DNA of 64,000 bases from Meconema thalassinum (taxonomy: Eukaryota; Arthropoda; Insecta; Orthoptera; Tettigoniidae): NCBI GenBank assembly GCA_946902985.2, contig OX336388.2, forward strand, positions 1,217,718,609-1,217,782,608. Reading direction: 5' to 3'. Numbering within the stretch: the first letter of the stretch is position 1; every line of letters begins with the position of its first letter. A program made the position numbers and the translations under genes. The notes under the pieces were generated by a model. The model ran no database searches. It had not been told where the DNA came from and was given only the letters and a program-made list of their open reading frames with translations. Positions 33,768 through 45,483 of the stretch are shown in pieces.

Positions 33768-33904
33768 TTCTTCATAGGGAAAGTTGCATCATTAATAGGA
33801 TATAATTCATCACTGAAACATTGCTTGGAACAGGTCACTTCAAATATCACCACATGGATTTTTAGAGGCATACATGAAACCAAACAAACGACAAGGATTA
33901 ACAT
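33768..33904 (-). other. Possible secreted-peptide exon in internal region 1
   Basis: On the minus strand MLILVVCLVSCMPLKIHVV, a hydrophobic start resembling a signal peptide, is followed by TCSKQCFSDELYPINDA and ends at GGTTG|GTAAGTGATT, a good 5' splice site. The copy at ~41870-42005 keeps the frame with one substitution (Ser to Cys). It may be a captured cellular exon, or chance. No database comparison is possible here. Confidence 0.25.
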
Positions 33905-34031
33905 AAAATAACATAAATCACACTGACATGACACATCTCACCAGTAACCGTCCTATTAGCACCAGAAGGGTCCATAAACGAGCCTGCGGGTACCGGGGAG
34001 GGGATAGCTGCAGAAGCGATACACGAGCTCG

Positions 34032-34042
34032 GTCTGCTACCA
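34032..34042 (-). promoter_or_regulatory. Primer-binding site, internal region 1
   Basis: TGGTAGCAGAC on the minus strand, three bases after the LTR end. It matches the 3' end of animal initiator tRNA-Met over the first ten bases. The same site is at 42131-42141 for internal region 2. Confidence 0.65.
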
Positions 34043-35248
34043 AAATGCCACAGGTTGTATGGGGTGGATGGGCCTACTTACCTTATTTCAGGAGGTCCGC
34101 ATCGCTAACAGCAACTCACCATCAGTTGACATGCCCCAACAGAAGAACAGCGAAAGGCGAAGGAAGGTGGAGAAGAGGCAAACGCACAGGCTCGTCTATA
34201 GATACACTCCGATCACCCACAGAACTGCCACTGACGAAATAATGCCACAACATTTGCTTAATATTAAAAAAAACATTTAATCACGAAAAAGGGGCAAGAA
34301 AATATAATTTAATAAGATCCTCCAGCAAACACAACATAAAAAAAACTCCTATTGCCACAAAAAAAACTCTCTGGTGATGCACATTGGCTTAAGGCCAAAA
34401 CAAGTCAATTACCTATGGAAACAAGAGAAGGCTTTACATGCTAGCTTGCTGAGCAAAACGGCAACATTTAATTTTAAAAAATATATAATAAGGCCTAAAA
34501 GAAGGAACGCCAGCAGACAGGGATCACCAAATAAGAAAGGGCTTGATAAACCACAGAGACACTCAAAACTGACTCGACATGCAGGCAGCTAATCCACAAG
34601 GAAACGAAAAGTAAAAAAAAAAGTAGGACCAATTTACAAATCCAAAACTTTCATGACGGCGGTATACTCAGGAACACTAACAAAAATAAACACAAAGGAA
34701 AATCAACAAGATTATAAAAAAAACATTCTAATCTCCCACCACAACACGTTTGAGTGTCCCGCTCGACGCCAAGAGAATTACACACACCAGACCACAATGC
34801 ACTCTGGCAAAAAAAAACATGGCCACGAAACAGATGACTGCATGTCTAGCCGAATTACGGCAAACAATTACCTTTTAAAATTATACGTCACCAGAGAGAA
34901 AAGAAAAAGAGGAAATAATTACACGTTAACACGATTAAAACGAGGCAGTTTAGGATGCTACGGATCGTAAAACAAATAAACAATAGGCCAATCCCTAAGA
35001 TTACGAAAAGAAAAGAACCAACTAATCACAATGGGATTTCCCATAAAGAAAATAAACTAAATAAATAATAAATTACAATGTACGATAAACTTGAAACGTG
35101 TCTCCGGAAGGCGCAGAAAAAACAAAAATTTACATATCAGGTAACATTTAAAACAAGAAAATTAGGCCTAGAACACGAAATCAAGTACAGTATTAAAACA
35201 TCAATTTAAGGCCAATATCCGAGCTCCCATAACAATATATATATATAT

Positions 35249-38200
35249 AGATCTCCTGGCTATCACATGATGACAAGAACACCTAATGGAAACGGCTCTT
35301 TTCAGAGCTCCTTAACAAGAAACATTGGACCTTCCATCCGTATTTTACAACTCAACATCGAAAATATCAGCAAAGCCAAGTGTGACTTTCTGTCGAAAGT
35401 TCTGCTGGATAATAACATAGATATTGCTGTCATACAGGAAACACATACTGCCAATGAAGAACAGTTCCAGAAGAGGGGTCGTATTGCGGGTTATACAGCT
35501 CTTGGAGTGACTTACCATGATGTCTACGGTGTTGCTACGTACGCTCGGAATAACATCCAAGGAGCTTCACTTCTGTCCCAAAGTGTAGATGGAGACATCC
35601 ACAGTGTAACGATACGGCTGAATAATGTCACCATTGTCAACATTTATAAACCACCCAGCACATCTTGGCCCGACGCTGTCCTACCAACTGCTGAACATCC
35701 TGCAGTCTATGTGGGTGACTTTAACAGCCACCATGAATCATGGAAGTACTCAAAAAATAATGAATGTGGTATTAAACTCTCAGAATGGGCTGAAGTCAAC
35801 AATCTTCATCTAGTTTTTGATGCCAAAGATCATGGCACCTTCCGATCAGCTGCATGGGGTAGAGATACTAATCCTGACTTGTGTTTTGCCTGCTGCAATG
35901 AAAATGGATATCCTCTGCACATCATACGAAAAGTGATTGGAAACTTCCCTCACAGTCAGCATCGACCTGTAATATTAGAAATTGGCACCTCAATCCCAAT
36001 TCCCCGGTGGAATTTTCGGAAAGCTAATTGGACTACGTTCTCTGCTGAGCTGGATAAATCTGTTCGCTGGATCCAGCCAAAGCACCAAAACTACAAACGA
36101 TTTTTAGGTGCAGTAATGTCAGCAGCTAAGAAAAGCATGCCGAGAGGGTACAGGAAGGAATACATCCCTGGTTGGAGCGCAGAGAGTGAGGCACTTTACA
36201 ATGACTTCCAACAAAGTGGAGACTTGCATGTTGCTGACCAACTCCTGTCAAGTTTGGATGCTAACCGAAGTCAAAGATGGGCTGAAACTGTAGGAAATAT
36301 GGACTTCACTCACTCCAGTCGAAAGGCATGGAGCCTCCTTAGAAAACTCGGAGAAAGCGCACCAGTTGTTAAAAACCAGCCTGCGGTGACACCTGATGAA
36401 ATAGCGTCTCACACCGTTGCAACATCTCGAGTTCCAGCAGATAAGAAACACACCAGGTACATCAGACGGCAGCTTCGAGCTCTGAAATTAACAACACCTC
36501 GCAAATCAAACTAATCTTGTGCCTTCACATCTAACGAAATAGATGCCTCACTCAAGGATCTGAAGTCCGGTCAAGCTCCTGGTTTCGATGGAGTTCACCC
36601 AGAATTCCTCATACACATGGGTAATAATGCAAAGAGATGGCTGGCAGAGTTCTTTACGGACATTTTAAACACTGGGGAAATCCCATCAGAATTCAAGAAG
36701 GCAAAGATAATATCTGTCCTGAAACCAGGAAAACTCTCTAATAGACCTGAAAGTTATAGACCGATAGCTCTTCTTAGCTGCTGCTACAAACTGTTTGAGA
36801 GGCTTATCTTTAACAGAATTAACTCCACAATCTTGGCACACATTCCTGCAGATCAGGCAGGTTTTAGACCAAGTCGCAGCTGTTGTGATCAAGTACTATC
36901 ACTCTCATCATATATTGAGGCAGGATTCCAAAAGAAGCTTAAAATATCTGCTGCGTTTATAGACCTCACTGCTGCCTTCGATACTGTCTGGAGAGAAGGT
37001 ATGATCTACAAGCTCCTCAAAGTCATACCCTGCAGAACCATCGTTCAGGTTATCAACAACATGCTAAGTGACAGGAGATTCCAGGTGTACTCAGGCAACA
37101 GTAAGAGCACAGAGAGAAAACTCAAGAATGGTTTACCCCAAGGATCAGTTCTGTCCCCTCTACTGTTCAATCTATACATCTCTGATCTTCCTGAGACAAA
37201 TTGCAGGAAATTCTGTTACGCTGATGATCTTGCACTAGCCACACAGCACCAAGATCTCAAGAAAACTGAGGAAATCCTCACAAGGGACCTCTCCACTCTA
37301 GAGGTCTATTTCAAGAAATGGAGACTCGGTCCTAGTGCAAGTAAAACAGAAGTGTCATGCTTCCACTTAAATAACCGACTGGCTAACAGCAAATTGAACA
37401 TAAGCTTCTGTAACCGAGTTCTTCGTCATAACTGGTTTCCTAAATATCTTGGTATAACCTTAGATCGCACTTTATCATTCAAGCAACATCTATTGAACTT
37501 ATCAAAGAAACTGAAAACTCGGAACAACATTCTTCAGAAACTGTGTGGGACCACTTGGGGATCTACTGCAAGCACTCTACGACATTCTGCCCTTGGTCTG
37601 GTTTACTCCAGTGCAGAGTACTGCTCTCCAGTATGGTTAAATTGCCCGTATACCCGATATGTTGACACGCAGCATGCGCCTTATTTCGGGCACAATCAGA
37701 TCCACGCCAATCCATTGGCTCCCGCTGCTCACGGGAATAATTCCACCTGATCTGCGCAGATCGAATGCCCTATTAAGAGAGTACCAAAAAATCTGCAGAA
37801 ATCCTGAACTACCCAAACAAGAAGACATCCCTGCACTCAATCTTCAAAGATTTAAGTCACGCCATCCACCTTTGCGTGATGCTACCGACATGGCTCACAA
37901 CAACTTCGACGCTGTGTAAGTTTGGAAAGACCGTTGGGAAACTTCCACAGACTTGTCCCTACACAACATCTTTTCTGGTGCGCAAATCGCTAGTGGATTC
38001 CATCTACCACGCAGGCAGTGGGCCACTCTTAACAGAGTTCGGACAGGCCATGGAAGATGCAGGGACTCACTCTACAAGTGGAACTGTTTAACGTCACCAG
38101 AATGCGACTGCGGTGCTCCACGGCAAACCATCGCTCATATCGTCGGCAGTTGCAAGCTGAGAGCCTACTCGGGTAGCTGGGCTGATTTCTTGATCCCATC

Positions 38201-38311
38201 AGAGGCAGCACTAAAGTGGATCGAAGGACTGGACATTTCTATTTGAAATTGTTTCTTGTTATTGTATCATATTTAATTGCATATATGTTACTTATGCCAT
38301 ACGCTAATAAT
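35249..38311 (+). mobile_element. Jockey-like LINE in middle LTR
   Basis: Plus-strand non-LTR element inserted in an AT run, so its TSD is ambiguous (ATATAT-type). The left and right LTRs lack it. Ends with a short TAA-rich tail (~38303). The clade is uncertain; the protein looks Jockey/BS-like. Confidence 0.8.
35267..38246 (+). pseudogene. LINE endonuclease-RT, nearly intact
   Basis: 35267-36511: AP endonuclease with ILQLNIENISKAK, IQETHT, VNIYKPPS, VGDFNSHHESW (~35710) and HRPVILE (~35963). One TAA at 36512 interrupts the frame, which then continues unchanged through GQAPGFDGVHPEFL. RT: SYRPIALLSCCYKLFERLI (~36753), GFRPSRSCCDQ, FIDLTAAFDTVW (~36957), GLPQGSVLSPLLFNLYI (~37132), CYADDLALA (~37216) and YLGITLDRTLSF. 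A frameshift near 37680 leads into the C-terminal part, and a second lies near 37920. The C-terminus carries the zinc knuckle CDCGAPRQTIAHIVGSC (~38105). Confidence 0.85.
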
Positions 38312-39048
38312 AATATATATATTATAAAACGTACCTTAAATCCTTCTTTAGTGGAGACACAATAATAACAAAATCATTAACACACATTAAATAATTTTAA
38401 AAGGCACCAGATTTGCCTCAAAATGGCTACCCCAGCACACGCGCCGTTTTGGTTACACTTGAAACTTCTCCTTGCAGCAAGTTACGATAATTATCCCACA
38501 TTTCCTCTTCAAGATGAAATCTCGAATTTATATCCTTCAGTGCACAGATTATTTCCTTGAGATAGAATAAATCCACATTTCATGGAGGCCAGGGGACAAG
38601 CCCCCGGCCCTAACGGAGACACCTTTTCACGACCAACTAGCTTCTCGCTTTCCTCAGAAGTCAACTCCCAACATGGCGGAGACCAAAATTTATAGGCCGC
38701 AGTGCATTAATGTTAATCGAAATTGTCCAATCACAGAGTGACACACAATTTAACAATGTGCGTATTATATAGTTATTTTGGCGGCACGATGCATATATAG
38801 TCTTTTGTTTAATGACGTAGAATAACATATTTTTTAAATATGTCTCGATGAGACTGGACCAGAAGACACCAATGTCTCACTCTAGCGGCAGAAGACACAA
38901 CCCCCGGCTTGAGGTGCCGACAGATGCTGCCATCTCGAGTTCATTAGCCAAACCAAGGCATCTAGGTGGGCGCTTCATAGGTAGGGGATACATATACGTA
39001 GAAGAGATGCATATTAATTATGTTTGAAACGGGCTTTTGCACGTAACA

Positions 39049-42000
39049 GTCTCCCTCCCTTAAGCGTGAACACCGTTCACGAATCTGCCTAGGCATAGGC
39101 AGTACTCCATAACTAGTCGATTCACCAAGCATTGTTGCCAGAAGATAATGTTCACCAGTTAACTCCAATTGATGGATAACACCGCATCGTTTTGGTTAGG
39201 AAGGGTGCAGGGTCAGATTATCAGAGAGGGGATAAAGATCACCTCACAAACCACTTAGTTAACAGCTTCACTGTGTCCATAAGTCCTCAGAAACGCATTA
39301 CACCAGCACCAGCAGTGCTTTCAGAGTCCGAGACGCGTTAGGTAAATGTTCCATAAGTCCAATGTTGTTAGCTTTAGAAGAAGTAGGCGGATGCAATGTG
39401 CAAGATACCATGCGACGAGTGGGCAGCCATTTACAAAACAGTCATTAATCTTATTTCAAAAATAAAAGTTTACAGAAATTACTAATTCTTAATACATTTT
39501 ACATATGAGAAACAAGTTTGAATTTATATGAAGAAAATCCTGACCATGCCCTAGATCCGTGCTCACAATAGTTCATTAAATAAGGTTACGTATTTTCAGA
39601 CTAGTTAGACTTTTCTAGAGTACACGAGTTGAACGATCATACATTCAGAAGGAACTACAGTAGAGGAATGACCACTCAAATTCCCAAGGAAACAGGTATA
39701 CAAGATCACCATGAGTTAGGTCTCCCACCGAGTCCTACTTACATGCAAGCATCTTCTACGTGAACATCAAAATTAGTTACAATTTTATAATTTTACCATT
39801 AAATGGGAATTACCCAACAGTTACAAGTTGTATCCCACTAGAGTTTGCAAATCCAATTCAAAATTCCAGAAGGAACAGATGCCTGAAGGCTTCAATGAAG
39901 GTTAGGGATACTCTACATTATACAAATTATCAGTTTACAAATTTATGGTACCATTTCTTCATTACAAATCTCTCCACCTCGTTTTATGTGCGACAGATGC
40001 ACTCTGTATATTTAATTGGCCTTAGGGCTTAGAAAAAGAAAATTAATTAAGCTGACATATATGCATCTACATTTGTTGGTTCGTGATCGCACACATTGCT
40101 TGGCATGGGGACAATGAGAAATAAAACACCGTTACAGAAACGACAAAAAACGAAGGGGAAATGGCAGCGCAGAAAACAAAACACCAGTACACTAACACAA
40201 GGAACGAAATTGAGGTTCGACACCCGATGACTATATAGCCGAAATCCGCCTGGGTGAGAAAAATCCAACATAAAAAGAACTAAATTCAACAGTACACGAG
40301 GTACAAAAGAGGTTTCCTCGTTCAGGTTAAAGGCACGAACACGTAGAAACAAAGGATGCCTAACATGGCCCGAAAATACGGTTAGATGAGAAAACAAGAC
40401 GCTCTTGTCGAAAGACGAGGCTAACAGAGAACACTAACGCACCATTCCTAACGATTTAAGCAGAAAAAATTTAGAATTACCAGTCAAAAGCAGAAAATTT
40501 TACTCAAATTACAGTGGCTGATGACCGAGATTGCCATAGCATGAACTAAAACAGAAGGCCTATGTAATTTACCGTTAACATGAGGCAACTGATGACCCTG
40601 ATTTCCAGCAACAACAGATAACTGGCATTAAACGCAAAACAAGCTGACTTACAGAAGCTGATGACCACAATGTCCAACAGAAATTTAACCCCAGTAAATT
40701 TAGAAGACCCTATATTAATTAATTAACTGTAAAGCACAATACATTATGGCTGTTCACGAACTGAGACCTCATATTCACAACAACATATTCATCGCACAGC
40801 ATACTCAAATAGCAGCGATACATAAGCTTTAACCACCCACAAAAATAATTCCCATTAATACTCAAATATGCAAGTTATGTAGTCGTAGAGATATCATGAC
40901 ACAAACAAATACAATTAAAACCACAATACCCTGACAATTACATTACATGACACATACTCGCATGTCATCGAACAGACCAGTCCCTTACCTGAGCGATTCG
41001 GATCGTGCAAGTCCTATATACAACCTGCCCAGGGATCAAACTAAGAAAGAATCCCATACTTCTAACCTAGCTAACCCCAGACAGTAGATATCTCCACGTA
41101 AAACACACCTACATATTAGGTTTAGTTCAACATTACAAGGAAAGCAACTAATAAAAATACGATCCTAGACTTACTTTTGCAAACAAAACAAACCCTAAAT
41201 TACCCCACCCTACAAATCTAAATCAAAATATAACGTTAACACATACATCCAGACACGATTTGCACAAAATACACACTCATCCCAGAACGATTGCAGCATA
41301 AAGTAAGTGTATGAACAAAAATTTACAAATCGCACACTGCGATAAAAACATATCAAAACAAACACTTACCTTGAATGAGTTTGGGAAGAATTCCTAGCAA
41401 TTAATAGTGACATGCACGTTAAATGTGCCTTTTGGCACAACAGTAAGGAGATAGGGAGGGCTGATTTCCATAGGTTAGCCCTTTTAATCGGACTACACTT
41501 CTCAATAACACCAATAGGCGTGACAGTTCCATAATAAATATATCACGAGGACAGCATATCACAACAGAATTTCATGCAAAAGAAACATTCAGGAACACAA
41601 CAGTATCCTTAAACGCCAACACTGCCTCGACAACTGAAATTTCGACAAATAAATCATGCACAATGCTTCTCAGGACAGCAGATGTCATCTCTTGCTTGGC
41701 TCCAGACCAGGAAGCTAAAATACAATAAATTCTACAAATCACAGGGCGAACAGCTTCAGACAGGGCTCCTCGATGCCTTCACTCGCAGCATGTAGGCTAT
41801 CAGAATATCAAAAAAAAAACCACATTTCCCATGCCAAGAATACAAGCCAATCACTTACCAACCCTCTTCTTCATAGGGAAAGTTGCATCATTAATAGGAT
41901 ATAATTCATCACAGAAACATTGCTTGGAACAGGTCACTTCAAATATCACCACATGGATTTTTAGAGGCATACATGAAACCAAACAAACGACAAGGATTAA

Positions 42001-42144
42001 CATAAAATAACATAAATCACACTCTCATGACACATCTCACCAGTAACAGTCCTATTAGCACCAGAAGGGTCCATAAACGAGCCTGCGGGTACCGGGGAGG
42101 GAATAGCTGCAGAAGCGATACACGAGCTCGGTCTGCTACCAAAA
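39049..42144 (-). other. Internal region 2 of the LTR array, non-coding
   Basis: Nearly identical to 30949-34045, with scattered substitutions and one-base indels, the same three CTGATGACC motifs (~40517, 40588, 40657), and the same PPT and PBS positions. No coding domains. Confidence 0.8.
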
Positions 42145-44271
42145 TGCCACAGGTTGTATGGGGTGGATGGGCCTACTTACCTTATTTCAGGAGGTCCGCA
42201 TCGCTAACAGCAACTCACCATCAGTTGACATGCCCCAACAGAAGAACACCGAAAGGCGAAGGAAGGTGGAGAAGAGGAAAACGCACAGGCTCGTCTACAG
42301 ATACACTCCGATAACCCACGGAACTGCCACCGACGAAATAATGCCACAACATTTGCTTAATATTAAAAAAAAACATTTAATCACGAAAAAGGGACAAGAA
42401 AATATAATTTAATAAGATCCTCCAGCAAACACAACATAAAAATCTCCTATTGCCACAAAACTCTCTGGTGATGCACATTGGCTTAAGGCCAAAACAAGTC
42501 AATTACCTATGGAAACAAGAGAAAGCTTTACATTGAATAATAAAGCCTAAAAGAAGGAACGCCAGCAGACAGGGATCACCAAATAAGAAAGGGCTTGATA
42601 AACCACTGAGGCACGCAAAACTGACTCGACATGCAGGCAGCTAATCCACGAGGAAACGAAAAGTAAAAAAAAAAAAAGACCAATTTACAAATCCAAAACT
42701 TCCATGACGGCGGTATACTCAGGAACACTCACAAAAAAACACAAAGGAAAATCAACAAGATTAACAAAAAAACATTCTAATCTCCCACCACAACACGTTT
42801 GAGTGTCCCGCTCGACGCCAAGAGAATTACACACACCAGACCACAATGCACTCTGGCAAAAAAAAAAACATGGCCACGAAACAGATGACTGCATGTCTAG
42901 CCGAATTACGGCAAACAATTACCTTTTACAATTAAACGTCACCAGAGAGAAAAGAAAAAGAGGAAATAATTACACCTTAACACGATTAAAACGAGGCAGT
43001 TTAGAATGCTACGGATCGTAAAACAAATAAACAATAGGCCAATACCAAAGAATACGAAAAGAAAAGAACCAACTAATCACAATGAGAATTCCCATAAAGA
43101 AAATAAACTAAATAAATAATAAATTACAATGTACGATAAACTTGAAACGTGTCTCCGGAAGGCGCAGAAAAAACAAAAATTTACATATCAGGTAACATTT
43201 AAAACAAGAAAATTAAGCCTAGAACACGAAATCAAATACAGTATTAAAACATCAATATAAGGCCAATATCGGAGCTCCCATAACAATTAATTAATTAATT
43301 GGTATTCTGCCCGAAGGCAGGTCCGAGCCTCCGAAGAGGCTACCCCCAGCCGGAGTTTACTTGCGGTAGGGTGGCCAGGGCCTTTCCGCTCCTCCTTATG
43401 TTGGCCAACAGCGCGCTGTGCCTAGAACCGGCATACCATCCAAGTTCTGACTGCGCCCAATGTTGCTTAACTGCGGAGTTCTCATGGGATCCGGTGTTTC
43501 AACACGGCTAGGCCGTTGGCCCCCATAACAATATATATATATATTATAAAAAGTACCTTAAATCCTTCTTTAATGGAGACACAATAATAACAAAATCATT
43601 AACACACATTAAATAATTTTAAAAGGCACCAGATTTGCCTCAAAATGGCTACCCCAGCACACGCGCCGTTTTGGTTACACTTGAAACTTCTCCTTGCAGC
43701 AAGTTACGATAATTATCCCACATTTCCTCTTCAAGATGAAATCTCGAATTTATATCCTTCAGTGCACAGATTATTTCCTTGAGATAGAATAAATCCACAT
43801 TTCATGGAGGCCAGGGGACAAGCCCCCGGCCCTAACGGAGACACCTTTTCATGACCAGCTAGCTTCTCGCTTTCCTCAGAAGTCAACTCCCAACATGGCG
43901 GAGACCAAAAGTTATAGGCCGCAGTGCATTAATGTTAATCGAAATTGTCCAATCACAGAGTGATACACAATTTAACAATGTGCGTATTATATAGTTATTT
44001 TGGCGGCACGATGCATATATAGTCTTTTGTTTAATGACGTAGAATAATATATTTTTAAAATATGACTCGATGAGACTGGACCAGAAGACACCAATGTCTC
44101 ACTCTAGCGGCAGAAGACACAACCCCCGGCTTAAGGTGCCGACAGATGCTGCCATCTCGAGTTCATTAGCCAAACCAAGGCATCTAGGCGGGCGCTTCAA
44201 ACGGTAGGGGATACATATACGTAGAAGAGATGCATATTAATAATGTTTGAGACGGGCCTTTGCACGTAACA
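42145..44271 (-). repeat. LTR, right copy, with 5S SINE
   Basis: 5'-most LTR in element orientation, ending at the GTTAT duplication. Contains a 234-bp SINE at 43288-43521. A TATATATGC box on the minus strand (~44013-44021) is a candidate promoter. Confidence 0.85.
43288..43521 (-). repeat. 5S-rRNA-derived SINE (SINE3-like)
   Basis: Minus strand begins GCCAACGGCC and follows 5S rRNA through AGTTAAGCAAC (A-box region) and TTGGATGG (C-box region) for ~90 nt. A GC-rich body follows, then an (AATT)n tail. Flanked by the 11-bp TSD CCCATAACAAT (43277-43287 and 43522-43532). Only the right LTR has it. Confidence 0.85.
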
Positions 44272-44276
44272 GTTAT

Positions 44277-44523
44277 CAATCGCGTGAACCAGTTCTTCTG
44301 TAACCAAAGATGGACGCCCACATCGTTCTTCATCGTGCACTTCACTACGTCCTTCATTGAACTGTCGGACCCATCTTCTCACCATTGAATCACTCGTCGC
44401 ATTTTGTCCATGCACTTCGCAAATTTGCCGATAAATTTCAATTGGTTTCACTTTCCTAGCATTCAGAAAACGAATCACAGATCTGATTTCACACGCGGCG
44501 GGATTTTCAATCAACACCGACAT
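44277..44523 (-). pseudogene. mariner transposase, N-terminal half
   Basis: Minus strand starts MSVLIENPAACEIRSVIRF. The helix-turn-helix region continues through EIYRQICEVHGQ, SMVRRWVRQFNEGR and DEERCGRPSLV and ends at LVHAIDN, where the LTR array begins. The other half is at 28373-29068. Confidence 0.85.
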
Positions 44524-44848
44524 TGTACGAGTAAACATGCACAAGAACGCGTACGTGGCTGACAGCGCTCTCCAAATGACGCACATTTCTTCTCCTTGAT
44601 ACAGAGCGTCTACCGCGCATATGCGGAACTGCGCTGCAGCGGAACGTACAACTAGTTGAAATCACAGGCGGCACACGTCTATGAAGAAGGTATACAAAAA
44701 CGACAAATGCCTGCAACATTTCGACAGTTATGTGGAAAAGTAGTTTAAGGGTTGTAGAATTTTGTGCAATAAATAATTTTTCTGTATCTGTACACAATTT
44801 AATGTTATTACCAAACGGAAATTACTTTCTGGACGTACTTCGTATATA

Positions 44849-45483
44849 GAACAGCATAATATATCTAACGCTATTATATGCACGGACTCTAGGAGTGTAC
44901 TCCAAGCATTAAATAACATCGTGGATGCTGACAACTGGTTCGTATTCAACTTGCCCAACAATTGTTTGAGTTTAAAACACGCGGCGCAAATGCCATCCTT
45001 AAATGGATTCATGGACATTCAAATATAGCGGGCAATGACACAGCTCTAGCGCAGCTGATCCGATTGCTAAAGAAGCATTTTTGACAGGGAGATTCATATA
45101 ATGTCGCTATTCCTTATCGAGACCTGTTATCTCTGATAAGCAATACTGTATTACAAGAATGACAGGATGAGTGGAACCAAACGGCGCCGTTCAAGGCAAA
45201 ACATTTTCTTTTGCATACAACCCCTTATTATTACAAAACCATGGTTTAGTGCGGGAAATATATACTCGCCGACATTACCATCACCATTCGCATGCGTTTC
45301 AAGCATGCTCTAACGCCCGTTAATATGGCACGTATACACATTCGAGATGATAGTCTTGTTTTTTGTCGTAAGATGGTTGGTACGTTAAACCATCTCCCAT
45401 GGTGGAAAAAAAGGAAGGAGATGCCTTCGCTGCGCTGCCTAGCGCAAGCTGTTGAAGCCAAACGGCGCGCCCACTTTGGTTAG
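44849..45483 (+). pseudogene. I-like LINE RNase H and C-terminal fragment
   Basis: Continues the fragment at 27905-28152: ICTDSRSVLQALNN (third RNase H Asp region), then KWIHGHSNIAGND (final region). After frame breaks comes IRMRFKHALTPVNMARIHIR with VGTLNHL near 45290-45400, a pattern of I-clade LINE C-termini. Several stops; decayed. Confidence 0.7.

Larger units (their letters stand above)
30949..34045 (-). other. Internal region 1 of the LTR array, non-coding
   Basis: No retroelement domain in any frame. Starts next to the polypurine tract (30949-30961) and ends at the PBS. Contains three CTGATGACC-type motifs spaced ~70 bp (32419, 32490, 32559). Donor-like GTAAGT sites on the minus strand occur at ~33280 and ~33763. 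Confidence 0.75.
34046..39048 (-). repeat. LTR, middle copy, with LINE insertion
   Basis: Same LTR as 29074-30948. It is split by a LINE at ~35249-38311 inserted into its ATATAT run. Without the LINE it has the same length as the others to within a few tens of bases. Confidence 0.85.
29074..44271 (-). mobile_element. LTR-internal-LTR-internal-LTR retrotransposon array
   Basis: Inserted in mariner with the 5-bp TSD GTTAT (29069-29073 and 44272-44276). On the minus strand each LTR runs from TGTTACGTGC to ...GGTTGTG(G/T)CA. A polypurine tract AAGGGAGGGAGAC precedes the LTR start, and a PBS TGGTAGCAGAC follows the LTR end by three bases. Three LTRs alternate with two ~3.1-kb internal regions that are nearly identical and lack gag or pol, which fits a LARD-like non-autonomous element. 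The missing solo boundaries between units make this a single tandem integration or recombination product. Confidence 0.85.
28155..44846 (-). mobile_element. mariner-type transposon split by a 15.2-kb insertion
   Basis: Lies in the I-like LINE between TA duplications (28153-28154, 44847-44848). Ends read TATACGAGGCACGTCCAG and, inverted, TATACGAAGTACGTCCAG. Inverted similarity continues for ~200 bp, far more than the ~30 bp usual in mariner. After subtracting the LTR array the element is ~1.5 kb. Confidence 0.85.

Noticed and set aside
33928..34280. Arg-rich plus-strand frames across the LTR/internal boundary (and the copies at 29012 and 42027)
   Set aside because: They run antisense across the PBS and LTR end, with no homology that I recognise.
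43299..43511. 70-codon plus-strand frame
   Set aside because: Lies entirely within the 5S-derived SINE on the opposite strand.
43430..43521. Functional 5S rRNA gene
   Set aside because: Only the first ~90 nt match, with changes in the C-box region. It is flanked by a TSD and tail typical of a SINE.
45292..45483. Independent small gene
   Set aside because: Reads as the C-terminal part of the I-like LINE continuing from the RNase H segment.
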